Part shown: piece by piece, positions 6,667-13,595 of the stretch | Layout: each line of letters starts with the position of its first letter | How positions within the stretch are numbered: position 1 is the first letter of the stretch | From: Oscillospiraceae bacterium | GTDB taxonomy: Bacteria; Bacillota_A; Clostridia; Oscillospirales; Oscillospiraceae | Length of the DNA: 13,595 nt | NCBI GenBank assembly: GCA_017939025.1 | Contig: JAGBAI010000106.1 | Span: 1-13,595 of the forward strand | Direction of reading: 5' to 3' | The notes under the pieces: model-generated | The model's database searches: none | The model's input: only the letters and a program-made list of their open reading frames with translations | Told to the model about the DNA's origin: nothing | Translations under genes and position numbers: made by a program

Positions 6667-8479
6667 GGACTTCCACCTCCCCGGATGGAATGGTAAATGT
6701 AAAGATTGTGCCCGTTGGTGTGTTGTCGGATACGGTGATCTCACCGCCGTGGGCAGTGATGATAGACTTGCAAAGGCTGAGGCCCAGACCCAGACTTCTG
6801 CGGCAGTCAGCAATGGGATTGCTGCCGCTGTAGAACATCTGGAATACTTTTTCCTTTTCGCTGTCCGGAATACCAGCGCCGTTATCAGCAACGGAAATCT
6901 CGGTGTGCTGCTCGTTCTGCTTGGTGGTAATGGTAATGTGTGAGCCGGCAGGTGTATACTTGATGGCGTTGTCCACCAGATTGATAATGACCTGGATGAT
7001 CAGCCGGGCATCGCACTTGGCAAGGAGCAGCTCGTTTTCGTGATGAACGGTAACGATATGCTCTGTCTGCTTTCTGCTGATGTGCTGCAAAGCCTCCGAG
7101 ACGATCTCTTCTACCAAATGAGGTTGTTTTTGAAGCCTCATCCTGCCTTCTTCGATCTTGGTGACCGCCAGCAGATTCTCAACCAAATTGGTCAGCCATG
7201 CGGAATCGTCATAGATATCTCCGCACATCTGCCGAACCGTCTCCGTATCCAGCTTTTCCAAATCGGAAAGCAGCATGCCGGCGTTGCCGGAGATAGATGT
7301 CAGCGGTGTGCGCAAGTCGTGTGAAATGGAGCGCAGCAGATTTGCCCGCAGTTTTTCGTTCTCCGCTTGCAGCTTAGCCGCTTCTTTTTCCTTGGTATTT
7401 CGGCTGTTCTCCAGTGTTAAGGCACACTCGCCAAGGATGGACAGCAACACACTGTTCTCAAATGCTTCCAGAGGTTCCGCACCCTCAATAACGACCGTTC
7501 CATAGATTCGGTCCTGCACCTTGATGGGATATCTCTGCGTGTCTTTATTGGCACTGGCAACAACACCGGGCAGCACAGCTGCTGTTCTGCCCAGCAGCTT
7601 GGATACCTGTGTGCGGCAAGCCTGCAGGACCTCCCCGTCTGACTGGGCTTTCTGCAAAAGCAGATTGGTTTCCAACAGCAGATTGGTGCGGTAGGCTGCC
7701 TGGGTGGATTGCTTTGTCTGTCCTTTCATCCGGTCTGTCATAGTGCCGACAGTTAGAGATGCGATCAGCATAATGAGAAAGGTCAGCGGCGCACCGTCTG
7801 CATACACACGCAGAGAAAATTGCGGATAAGTAAAGAAGAAATTAAATACCAGGACACTTCCAATGGCTGACAGTACATAGCTTGACCGGGTGGAAGTGAC
7901 CATTGCCGTGAGCAGCACTGCCAGCAGGTAGATGGCAATGATATTTGCTTCGCTAAAGCCAACCTTAGAAAACAGGAAGGCTAACCCACTGGCAAGTGCC
8001 AAAATACCAGCAGAGATGCCCCAGTCCCGAAGTGTGGTCCTCAAATCGACCTTCTTTCGGGCTTTCTTTTGCCGATAGGCAGGATCTGTACTGGCATCGG
8101 GTATGATGTGGATATCAATATTCGGTGCGATTTGGGTCAGCTTTTCCGTCAGTGTGGGTTTACCAAAGAGCTTACGTTTGGAAACAGCACTTCGTCCTAC
8201 CACGATCTTGGTTACACCGGACAGTCTTGCATACTCCGCGATCTGATAAGATACATCGTCACCAAATACTGTTTCAATTGTTGCTCCCAGCTCCTGCGCC
8301 AATGCGGTGTTCTGCCGCAGGCGCTCCTTGTTCTCTTCCGACATTGCCTCATAATTGGGTGTACGGACAAACAGCGCGGTAAAGGTGCCGCCGAAGGCTT
8401 CTGCCATCGTTGCCGCCGTGCGGATGATCCGGGCATTGGACGGAGCAGAAGAAAGACCTACAAGAATATGCTCTGCCAT
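6659..8479 (-). CDS. kdpD: Short KdpD-type sensor histidine kinase (USP-DUF4118-HisKA-HATPase)
   Basis: 606-residue membrane histidine kinase. It begins directly with a universal stress protein domain (1-125; AEHILVGLSSAPSN), followed by a four-helix DUF4118 membrane block (about 150-245), a GAF-like region (about 265-360), a coiled linker, HisKA with SISHDLRTPL (phosphoacceptor H387), and the HATPase with NLVDNAIKY (N-box, 500-508), DNGAGIPD (532-539) and LGLGLSL. E. coli KdpD is about 894 residues; this protein lacks the N-terminal KdpD (Walker-type) domain altogether, so its input must differ. The start at 8479 is chosen for AGGAGG 7 nt upstream. An alternative ATG at 8509 overlaps the small membrane ORF's TGA as ATGA and would add ten residues, but has no ribosome binding site. 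Its response regulator partner is the next gene. Confidence 0.9.
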   Translation of the reverse strand: MAEHILVGLSSAPSNARIIRTAATMAEAFGGTFTALFVRTPNYEAMSEENKERLRQNTALAQELGATIETVFGDDVSYQIAEYARLSGVTKIVVGRSAVSKRKLFGKPTLTEKLTQIAPNIDIHIIPDASTDPAYRQKKARKKVDLRTTLRDWGISAGILALASGLAFLFSKVGFSEANIIAIYLLAVLLTAMVTSTRSSYVLSAIGSVLVFNFFFTYPQFSLRVYADGAPLTFLIMLIASLTVGTMTDRMKGQTKQSTQAAYRTNLLLETNLLLQKAQSDGEVLQACRTQVSKLLGRTAAVLPGVVASANKDTQRYPIKVQDRIYGTVVIEGAEPLEAFENSVLLSILGECALTLENSRNTKEKEAAKLQAENEKLRANLLRSISHDLRTPLTSISGNAGMLLSDLEKLDTETVRQMCGDIYDDSAWLTNLVENLLAVTKIEEGRMRLQKQPHLVEEIVSEALQHISRKQTEHIVTVHHENELLLAKCDARLIIQVIINLVDNAIKYTPAGSHITITTKQNEQHTEISVADNGAGIPDSEKEKVFQMFYSGSNPIADCRRSLGLGLSLCKSIITAHGGEITVSDNTPTGTIFTFTIPSGEVEVHE

Positions 8480-8505
8480 ACTGAGCCCTCCTGTGTCATT
8501 TTTCT

Positions 8506-8673
8506 TCATTCTATCACATCCTCCGGATATCTACAACTGTCATCGTAAGTAAAGGTCGGTTCATTGCTTGGCCTGCGTTCTAAAAACTTATCAAGCTTGC
8601 GAAGCAAGTAGAACAGATATACCTGACCGCCTATAAAACTCAGCACAGCCAGTATGATCCATATAACTTTCAT
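8506..8673 (-). CDS. Small single-span membrane protein in the potassium operon
   Basis: A 55-codon frame from ATG 8673 to TGA 8506. Residues 3-24 are a hydrophobic span (IWIILAVLSFIGGQVYLFYLL within it), followed by a basic stretch (RKLDKFLERR) and an acidic polar tail ending in EDVIE. The positive-inside rule would place the tail in the cytoplasm. It starts 10 nt after the trkA stop, and its stop overlaps the alternative kinase ATG (ATGA), so it fits the operon spacing. The ribosome binding site is weak (AAGA in TTTAAGATCG), suggesting coupling to trkA translation. I do not recognise a family. Position and shape recall small accessory subunits such as KdpF of the Kdp pump, but no sequence similarity is claimed. 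It could assist the TrkH/TrkA channel or signal to the kinase. Confidence 0.65.
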   Translation of the reverse strand: MKVIWIILAVLSFIGGQVYLFYLLRKLDKFLERRPSNEPTFTYDDSCRYPEDVIE

Positions 8674-8683
8674 AACAGCGATC

Positions 8684-9331
8684 TTAAATCCGGAAGCATT
8701 TCTGAATGTCCTTAAATCTTCCCATCACCATCAGGGATTTCCCCTCGCACAGCAGGGTATCAGGGGTGATGAAGGAATCCAGCTTGCTTCCACACTTTGT
8801 TCCTAAGATATTGATATTGAACTTCTTACGGATATCCAGCTGTCCTACGGTCTTTCCCATCCAACTCTGTGGGATCGTTACTTCAAAGATAGCGTTCTCA
8901 CTGTCCAGCTCGATGTAATCCAGCACATGATCGGCGCTGTACCGGATGGCTGCCCATCTTGCCAGCTGCTTTTCCGGATACACCACCTCATCCGCACCGT
9001 TTCTCAGGAGGAACTTCTCCTGTACATCCGTTGCGGCACGGGACACTACCAGCTTGGCGCCCAATTCCTTCAGCAGGCTTGTGGTCTGCAGGCTGTTTTG
9101 GAAGTTATTGCCGATACCTACGATGCAGACATCGTAATTGTCCACTCCCAAGCTCCGCAGAAACGCTTCATTGGTGCTGTCACCGATCTGGGCATTGGTC
9201 ACATAGGGAAGGATCTCCTGTACCAGCTCCTCCTTGTGGTCTACTGCCATGACCTGATGGTTCAGTTCCCGGAGTTTCATGGCAATGTGCTTTCCGAAAC
9301 GGCCAAGGCCAATTAAAAGAATGGATTTCAT
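8684..9331 (-). CDS. trkA: TrkA/KtrA-type potassium uptake regulatory subunit
   Basis: 215-residue cytoplasmic RCK protein: an RCK_N Rossmann domain (1-about 125) with GLGRFG (8-13) and the ribose-binding acid D31 at the end of the second strand (VMAVDHKEE), then a TrkA_C domain (about 136-215). The length matches single-unit KtrA rather than the double-length E. coli TrkA (about 458). It forms a ring under the membrane subunit and opens it in response to nucleotide binding (ATP/ADP, NAD(H)) and often c-di-AMP at the C-domain. The ATG follows AGGAGGAG, which overlaps the end of the channel gene; the stop of that gene lies 11 nt upstream. Confidence 0.94.
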   Translation of the reverse strand: MKSILLIGLGRFGKHIAMKLRELNHQVMAVDHKEELVQEILPYVTNAQIGDSTNEAFLRSLGVDNYDVCIVGIGNNFQNSLQTTSLLKELGAKLVVSRAATDVQEKFLLRNGADEVVYPEKQLARWAAIRYSADHVLDYIELDSENAIFEVTIPQSWMGKTVGQLDIRKKFNINILGTKCGSKLDSFITPDTLLCEGKSLMVMGRFKDIQKCFRI

Positions 9332-9342
9332 AGCGACTCCTC

Positions 9343-10674
9343 CTAACCAACAGTTATCTTCTCCAGGGGAAGCTTGGAGAGGGTATTTTTATTTGCGGAC
9401 AACGTGGCGAAGATCAGTGTCAAGCCACCGATTCTTCCAAGGAACATCAGGCTGATGAGGATCAGCTTGGAAATGAGATGCAAGCCCGGTGTGATGCCCA
9501 GTGTCAGACCAACTGTACCGATAGCCGATGCTGTTTCAAACAGGCAGGTTAGAATGGGCAGGTTCTCCACACGGCTGATGATCATACCGCCCAGCAGGAA
9601 CAAAGATATGTACATCAGAAAGACCGTGACCGCATTCTTTACAGTTTCGTCAGAGATGCGCCGGCCGAAGAAGCGTCCGTTTTCCCGTCTACGGAAGATG
9701 GCAATGGCGCAGGCAATCAGCACCGCTGCAGTAGTGGTCTTCATACCGCCTGCGGTGGAGCCGGGGCTGCCGCCAATAAGCATCAGACCAATGGTCAGAG
9801 TCTGTCCGGTCTCGCTGAGGGCTGTCAGATCTGCGGTATTAAAGCCTGCTGTTCTTGGCGTCACTGCCTGGAACAAGGACATCAGGATACGTTTCCCCAT
9901 CGGCTCTGCAGTAAACTCGAAAAAGAAGAAATACAGTGCCGGGACGAGCAGCAGGATTCCGGTGGTAGCCAGGATCACCTTGCTCTGCATCCGATACCGC
10001 TGTATGCGGATGCCGTTCTGCCGGATATCCTGCCAAGTGAGAAAACCGATACCGCCAATGACAATCAGCAGCATAATGGTGATATTCACCGCCGGATGGG
10101 CAGCATAAGCAGTTAACGAGGAATAGGGACTGTTTGTTCCCATCAGGTCAAAGCCTGCGTTGCAGAATGCAGAGATGGAATGAAATAGTGCCAACCAAAT
10201 GCCTTTCAGTCCGAATTCCGGGATAAACACCGTCATCAGCACCAATGCACCCAGAAGTTCAAAGAGGAAAATGCCCTTTAGAATAAAACCGGTGAAGCGG
10301 ACGATGCCACCTACCTGGGGTGCAGAAATGGCATCCTGCATGGTGCTGCGCTGCATCAGGGAGATCTTCCTGCCGGAGGCCATGGTGATGGCTGCTGCAA
10401 CCGTGATCACGCCCATGCCGCCTATTTGGATCATCAGCAGGATTACGGACTGCCCAAAGGCTGACCAGTAGCTTGCCGTATCCTGCACGATCAGACCTGT
10501 CACACAGACGGCAGAAGTAGCTGTAAACAAAGCATCTCCAAAGGGCGCGCCTTGTCCTGTTCTTGTGGCAAAAGGCAGCATTAAAAGCATCGTGCCCACA
10601 AGGATCACTCCGGCAAAGCCAAAGAGAATGATCCGGGATGAGCTGAGCTTCCGTTTATGTAAAACCGCCCACAT
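9343..10674 (-). CDS. trkH: TrkH/KtrB-type potassium channel subunit
   Basis: 443-residue polytopic membrane protein of the Trk/Ktr family. All four selectivity-filter loops are visible: SAVCVTGLI (G60), AFCNAGFD (G174), RTAGFNT (G277) and IGTVGLT (G389). The intramembrane-loop segment GGSPGSTAGGMKTTT (301-315) follows the third filter region. It forms the K+ (with Na+ or H+) uptake path and needs the RCK subunit encoded next. Start: GGGAGGT lies 6 nt before the ATG at 10674, so this is preferred over a GTG at 10692, which would place the ribosome binding site within the coding frame. First gene of a five-gene operon with trkA, the small membrane protein, the kinase and its regulator. The length is typical of KtrB. 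Confidence 0.95.
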   Translation of the reverse strand: MWAVLHKRKLSSSRIILFGFAGVILVGTMLLMLPFATRTGQGAPFGDALFTATSAVCVTGLIVQDTASYWSAFGQSVILLMIQIGGMGVITVAAAITMASGRKISLMQRSTMQDAISAPQVGGIVRFTGFILKGIFLFELLGALVLMTVFIPEFGLKGIWLALFHSISAFCNAGFDLMGTNSPYSSLTAYAAHPAVNITIMLLIVIGGIGFLTWQDIRQNGIRIQRYRMQSKVILATTGILLLVPALYFFFFEFTAEPMGKRILMSLFQAVTPRTAGFNTADLTALSETGQTLTIGLMLIGGSPGSTAGGMKTTTAAVLIACAIAIFRRRENGRFFGRRISDETVKNAVTVFLMYISLFLLGGMIISRVENLPILTCLFETASAIGTVGLTLGITPGLHLISKLILISLMFLGRIGGLTLIFATLSANKNTLSKLPLEKITVG

Positions 10675-10705
10675 GGCGATACCTCCCAACACTTTTCTTA
10701 CTGTA

Positions 10706-10770
10706 ATCCTATCAGAAAAGGTATAAAGGGGGTGTTAAGGCTCATGTGAGCGGTGTTAAGATTGTATAAA
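10706..10770 (-). promoter_or_regulatory. Potassium operon control region with four KdpE-like half-sites
   Basis: Reading on the minus strand: TTTATA (10770-10765), 5 bp, TTAACA (10759-10754), 15 bp, TTAACA (10738-10733), 5 bp, TTTATA (10727-10722). Half-sites are 11, 21 and 11 bp apart, so all lie on one DNA face. The known E. coli KdpE target has TTTATA and TTTACA half-sites with a 5-bp spacer, so the upstream pair matches 11 of 12 positions. A possible extended -10, TGATAGGAT (10714-10706), has no -35, as expected for an activator-dependent promoter. A 5-2-5 palindrome GCTCA-TG-TGAGC (10740-10751) sits between the two pairs. The -10 call is the least certain part. Confidence 0.6.
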
Positions 10771-10774
10771 GATG

Positions 10775-10803
10775 TTGACGGCTATATCCGAGAAAACTAT
10801 AAT
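10775..10803 (+). promoter_or_regulatory. Plus-strand consensus-like promoter diverging from trkH
   Basis: TTGACG (10775-10780), 17-bp spacer, TATAAT (10798-10803), followed by GAGGT (10811-10815) and ATG at 10824. It directly abuts the KdpE-like boxes. No real plus-strand gene follows: the frame beyond is the antisense of the PiT remnant. It may be a leftover promoter of a lost gene, or drive an antisense transcript into the pseudogene and galE. Confidence 0.45.
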
Positions 10804-10807
10804 ACTG

Positions 10808-11140
10808 TTAGAGGTAAAGCACAATGCAGTATGTTGAATATGGTGCACACAAGGCGATGATCGCCAGATCCGGATCAGCTCCGAAATCCACCATTTTCGT
10901 TATGGTCTGCGCAACAGTGGCATTAAGAAGTGTCATGACGAATACTCCAAGGAAATTAAATAGTGCGGCCATCAAAATAGCTGCTTTTGGCGGCATGCAT
11001 CTGGTTACCACACAGGTAGCAATGGCATTAGGAGCATCCGTCTATCCATTGACCAGAATTACACCCAGTGTAAGGGATACGGCAATCAACAGCAGCGAAT
11101 TAGCCGTCATTTGATTCCAGAAGACTAAAAATGAATCCAT
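10808..11140 (-). pseudogene. PiT-family inorganic phosphate permease, N-terminal remnant
   Basis: The minus-strand reading gives a start at 11140 (AAAGGA upstream), a hydrophobic segment ending LTLGVILVNG, then an in-frame TAG (11044-11042) followed in the same frame by TDAPNAIATCVVTR and AAILMAALFNFLG. This is the first conserved region of PiT-type phosphate transporters, which normally read NGxxDAxNAIAT. The TAG would be one base change from TGG (Trp). Similarity fades after the ALCA residues near 10844 and the frame ends at 10808, so only about 100 of the more than 300 residues expected survive. It starts 14 nt after the galE stop, suggesting it was once the third gene of the gal operon or was inserted behind it. 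Together with the control region it fills the 480-base gap between trkH and galE; I see no intact gene there. Confidence 0.8.
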
Positions 11141-11154
11141 ATCTTATGTTTCCT

Positions 11155-12171
11155 TTACTCTGTAGTAACCTCGTCACTTTTTCTAGCAAACTCCCAGCTG
11201 CTCTTACACATATCTTCCACGGTATGGGTTGCTTCCCAACCAAGCAGTTCCTTTGCCTTGGTAGCATCAGCCCAGAAGGCAGGCAAGTCACCGTCACGGC
11301 GGGGCCCGATCACATAAGGCAGCTTCATATCGTTTGCCTTTTCAAAAGCCGTCACAAGCTCCAGGACCGAGATACCATTGCCGGTGCCAAGATTGATGGC
11401 ATCCACACCGTCGTGGTTTTCAGCGTATTCCAGCGCCTTCAGGTGGCCGATGGCCAGGTCTACCACATGGAGGTAGTCTCTCTGGCAGGTACCGTCGGGG
11501 GTATCATAATCGCCGCCGAAGATGGTCAGTTTCTCCAACTGGCCTGCCGCAACTCTACCGATGTAGGGCATCAGGTTATTGGGGATGCCGTTGGGATCAT
11601 CGCCCAGCAGACCACTTTCGTGTGCGCCGATGGGATTGAAGTAGCGAAGCAGGATGGCACAGAAGTCCGGATGGGCGGTGCAGTAATCAGTAAGGATCCG
11701 CTCAATCATCACCTTGGTCCAGCCATAAGGGCTGGTGGACTGGATGGCAGGCATCTCTTCCTTGTACGGATGGGGATTGTTCGGGCCGTAAACAGTGGCT
11801 GAGGAGGAGAAAACCAGTTTGCGGCATCCGAACTCCTCCATGGTTTCTACAAGGGACAATGTGCTGTCCAGGTTATTGCGGTAATATTGCAGAGGTTTCT
11901 TAACACTCTCACCTACTGCCTTGAAGCCAGCGAAATGGATCACGGCATCGATATCGTTTTCACGGAAAACTTCCCACAGCTTTTCCTTATCCGCACAGTC
12001 CATCCAGTAGAAAGCAACACTTTTCCCCGTGATTTCCTTGATGCGGTCAATGACTTCGACCTTTGCATTAGACAGATCATCCACAATGATGACTTCATGT
12101 CCAGCATTCAGCAGTTCGACTGCGGTATGGCTGCCGATATAACCGGCACCGCCAGTAACTAAAACCTTCAT
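11155..12171 (-). CDS. galE: UDP-glucose 4-epimerase
   Basis: 338-residue extended SDR. It interconverts UDP-galactose and UDP-glucose with bound NAD. Motifs: GGAGYIG (7-13) for NAD, SSSATVYG with S124, and YGWTK with Y149 and K153; these positions coincide with the catalytic residues of E. coli GalE. The length is full. Start choice: an ATG at 12177 overlaps the galT TGA (ATGA), but GGGAG lies 7 nt before the second ATG at 12171, which gives the usual GalE N-terminus MKVLVTGG, so I choose the latter. It follows galT by 2 nt, so the two are co-transcribed and probably coupled. No terminator hairpin is obvious after it, so transcription may run through the PiT remnant towards trkH. Confidence 0.96.
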   Translation of the reverse strand: MKVLVTGGAGYIGSHTAVELLNAGHEVIIVDDLSNAKVEVIDRIKEITGKSVAFYWMDCADKEKLWEVFRENDIDAVIHFAGFKAVGESVKKPLQYYRNNLDSTLSLVETMEEFGCRKLVFSSSATVYGPNNPHPYKEEMPAIQSTSPYGWTKVMIERILTDYCTAHPDFCAILLRYFNPIGAHESGLLGDDPNGIPNNLMPYIGRVAAGQLEKLTIFGGDYDTPDGTCQRDYLHVVDLAIGHLKALEYAENHDGVDAINLGTGNGISVLELVTAFEKANDMKLPYVIGPRRDGDLPAFWADATKAKELLGWEATHTVEDMCKSSWEFARKSDEVTTE

Positions 12172-12173
12172 AC

Positions 12174-13595
12174 TCATTCTCCCTGATTTACAAATTCGAT
12201 AAAGCGGTCAAAGGCCGCGGCACCCTCGGGAGTGCGCTTATAAACACCGGCATGCTCCAGGACCTGTGCGAACACTTTGCCAACCTCCATCTTTAGGATG
12301 CAGGCAGTGTTATCGGGTGTAAAAGTCTGCTTCTGCAGAAGCTCATTGACCCAGGCTTCGTGCTTAGCAAGCTCTCCGGTCAACGGCGTACCGTTAAGGA
12401 TCGCTTCCTCAATGCCCGCAAGCTCCTGCTTCAGTCTGGCAGGCAGAACCGCCAAGCCCATGACTTCAATCAGACCGATATTCTCTTTCTTGATGTGGTG
12501 CAGTTCTGCGTGCGGATGGTACACACCCAGGGGATGTTCTTCGGTGGTGATGTTGTTTCTCAGTACCAGATCCAGTTCGTAATCTTCCCCTCTGCGCCGG
12601 GCAATGGGAGTAATCGTGTTATGAGGTTCCCCGCCGGTCTTTGCGAAGATAAATGCCGCTTTGTCGGTGTAGATTCGCCAGTGAAGCAGGATCTTGGTTG
12701 CCAGATCGCGCAGGCGGTCCTTATCCGGGCAAGTCAGACGAATGACACTCATAGGCCACTTTACAATGCCGGCTGTGACATCCTCATAGCCTTTGAAAGA
12801 GATCATCCGCTCGATGGGGGCACGCTCCATGGGGAAGCTGAAATGACCGCCCTGGAAGTGCTCATGGGTCAGAATACTGCCGCCTACAATGGGCAAATCC
12901 GCATTGGAGCCGATGAAGTAATGGGGAAACTTAGTAACAAAGTCCAAAAGCTTCTGCAAGGTGGCCTTGTTGATGACCATAGGGGTGTGCTGGCTGTTAA
13001 ATACGATGCAGTGCTCGGTATAGTAGACATAGGGGCTGTACTGCAGATTCCAGTTCTCCCCTGCCAGCTCCATAGGGATAATCCGGTGATTCTGCCGGGC
13101 AGGATGATTCATCCGGCCTGCGTAGCCTTCGTTTTCCGGGCAAAGCAGACACTTGGGATAGTCAGACTGAGGCGCGGCCTTCGCGGCTGCAATGGCCTTG
13201 GGATCCTTTTCGGGCTTGCTCAGGTTGATGGTGATATCCAGATTGCCATACTCAGTTGCCGTCTTCCAGCGCATATCCTTTTGGACCCGATAACGGCGGA
13301 TGTAATCCGTGTCCTGGGAGAAGCGGTAATACCATTCAGTGGCTTCCTCAGGGCTCTTTTCATATAAAGCGGCAAACTTGCTCTGAACTTCTCTGGGAGG
13401 CGGTGTCAAGATGCCCATCAGCTTGGTATCGAACAAGTCCCGGCTGGTGATGTCATCGGAGATGATGCCTCTGTTCACTGCGTAGTCCGTCAATCCCTTC
13501 AGAATCTGCTCCAAAGAGATAGTGCGAACCTCAGCAGGTTGGAAACTCTCCAGCTGCAGGGGAGTAAGCAGCTGGTTTATGATAAACGCCTTGTC
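12174..13595 (-). CDS. galT: Galactose-1-phosphate uridylyltransferase, class II, 5' end cut by window edge
   Basis: Class II (Firmicutes-type) GalT, which swaps UMP between UDP-glucose and galactose-1-phosphate. 473 codons are visible and the frame stays open to the right edge. The first visible Leu/TTG-like start at 13514 is not the true start, because the 27 upstream codons (e.g. FIINQLLTPLQLESF) continue the family's N-terminus. About 490-510 residues are expected, so only some 20-40 are missing. Motifs: CLLCPENEGYAGR, and the nucleotidyl-transfer region GGSILTHEHFQGGHF with HEHFQGG, where class I enzymes have HPHxQ. It is followed by galE; a galactokinase gene may lie further upstream, outside the window. 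Confidence 0.95.
   Translation of the reverse strand, partial: DKAFIINQLLTPLQLESFQPAEVRTISLEQILKGLTDYAVNRGIISDDITSRDLFDTKLMGILTPPPREVQSKFAALYEKSPEEATEWYYRFSQDTDYIRRYRVQKDMRWKTATEYGNLDITINLSKPEKDPKAIAAAKAAPQSDYPKCLLCPENEGYAGRMNHPARQNHRIIPMELAGENWNLQYSPYVYYTEHCIVFNSQHTPMVINKATLQKLLDFVTKFPHYFIGSNADLPIVGGSILTHEHFQGGHFSFPMERAPIERMISFKGYEDVTAGIVKWPMSVIRLTCPDKDRLRDLATKILLHWRIYTDKAAFIFAKTGGEPHNTITPIARRRGEDYELDLVLRNNITTEEHPLGVYHPHAELHHIKKENIGLIEVMGLAVLPARLKQELAGIEEAILNGTPLTGELAKHEAWVNELLQKQTFTPDNTACILKMEVGKVFAQVLEHAGVYKRTPEGAAAFDRFIEFVNQGE

Noticed and set aside
6667..6891. Long N-terminal extension of the response regulator
   Set aside because: It is an out-of-frame reading of the kinase gene's HATPase region; the receiver domain starts naturally at the ATG at 6666.
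11042..11044. In-frame TAG as pyrrolysine or other recoding
   Set aside because: The PiT reading frame is also truncated soon after, so decay explains both lesions more simply.
12360..13367. Large plus-strand open frame (335 codons) opposite galT
   Set aside because: It is the complement of a clear GalT coding sequence, shows no family motif and no ribosome binding site.
13447..13460. Third copy of the TGATGTCATC motif
   Set aside because: It lies inside galT coding DNA (Asp-Asp-Ile codons), lacks the outer arms and has no promoter nearby.
1..13595. CRISPR arrays, tRNA/rRNA genes, insertion sequences, riboswitches
   Set aside because: I looked for regular direct repeats, transposase frames with terminal inverted repeats, tRNA-like folds and long structured leaders, and saw none.

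Overview
The window reads as a chromosomal segment of a low-to-moderate GC Firmicute, most likely a gut-type clostridium. This rests on strong AGGAGG-type ribosome binding sites, a class II (Firmicutes-type) GalT, KtrAB/Trk-like potassium uptake, a rhodanese-fused CoA-disulfide reductase, and tightly packed operons. Every intact gene lies on the minus strand. Genus cannot be assigned from sequence alone. I see no rRNA, tRNA, CRISPR array or insertion sequence.

Layout in transcription order, right to left. (1) A galactose (Leloir) pair, galT (cut by the right edge) and galE, is followed by the N-terminal remnant of a PiT phosphate permease. The remnant is broken by an in-frame TAG and loses its 3' part. 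(2) A five-gene potassium module follows: a TrkH/KtrB channel subunit, a TrkA/KtrA gating subunit, a 55-residue single-membrane-span protein in a gap usually left unannotated, a short KdpD-type sensor kinase and a KdpE-type response regulator. No kdpFABC pump genes are present. Upstream of trkH are four in-phase hexamers (TTTATA/TTAACA with 5-bp spacers) that resemble the E. coli KdpE site. (3) A monocistronic beta-CASP metallo-beta-lactamase-fold protein (probable RNase). (4) A class II Fic protein with an N-terminal HTH domain, whose promoter carries three copies of a TTGCCG(A/T)TA(A/T)T element, suggesting autoregulation. (5) A thiol/sulfane-sulfur operon: thioredoxin, single-domain rhodanese, and a CoA-disulfide reductase fused to a rhodanese. 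(6) A short-chain dehydrogenase/reductase cut by the left edge.

The most striking unexplained signal is a 15-bp palindrome, TGTGATGwCATyACA, found in front of both the thioredoxin operon and the SDR gene. In both it ends exactly 21 nt before the -10 box, so its centre falls near -41. That is the class II activator position used by CRP/FNR-type regulators. It implies one unidentified regulator controls both units. The other points worth a second look are the overlooked small membrane protein in the potassium operon and the Fic promoter repeats.
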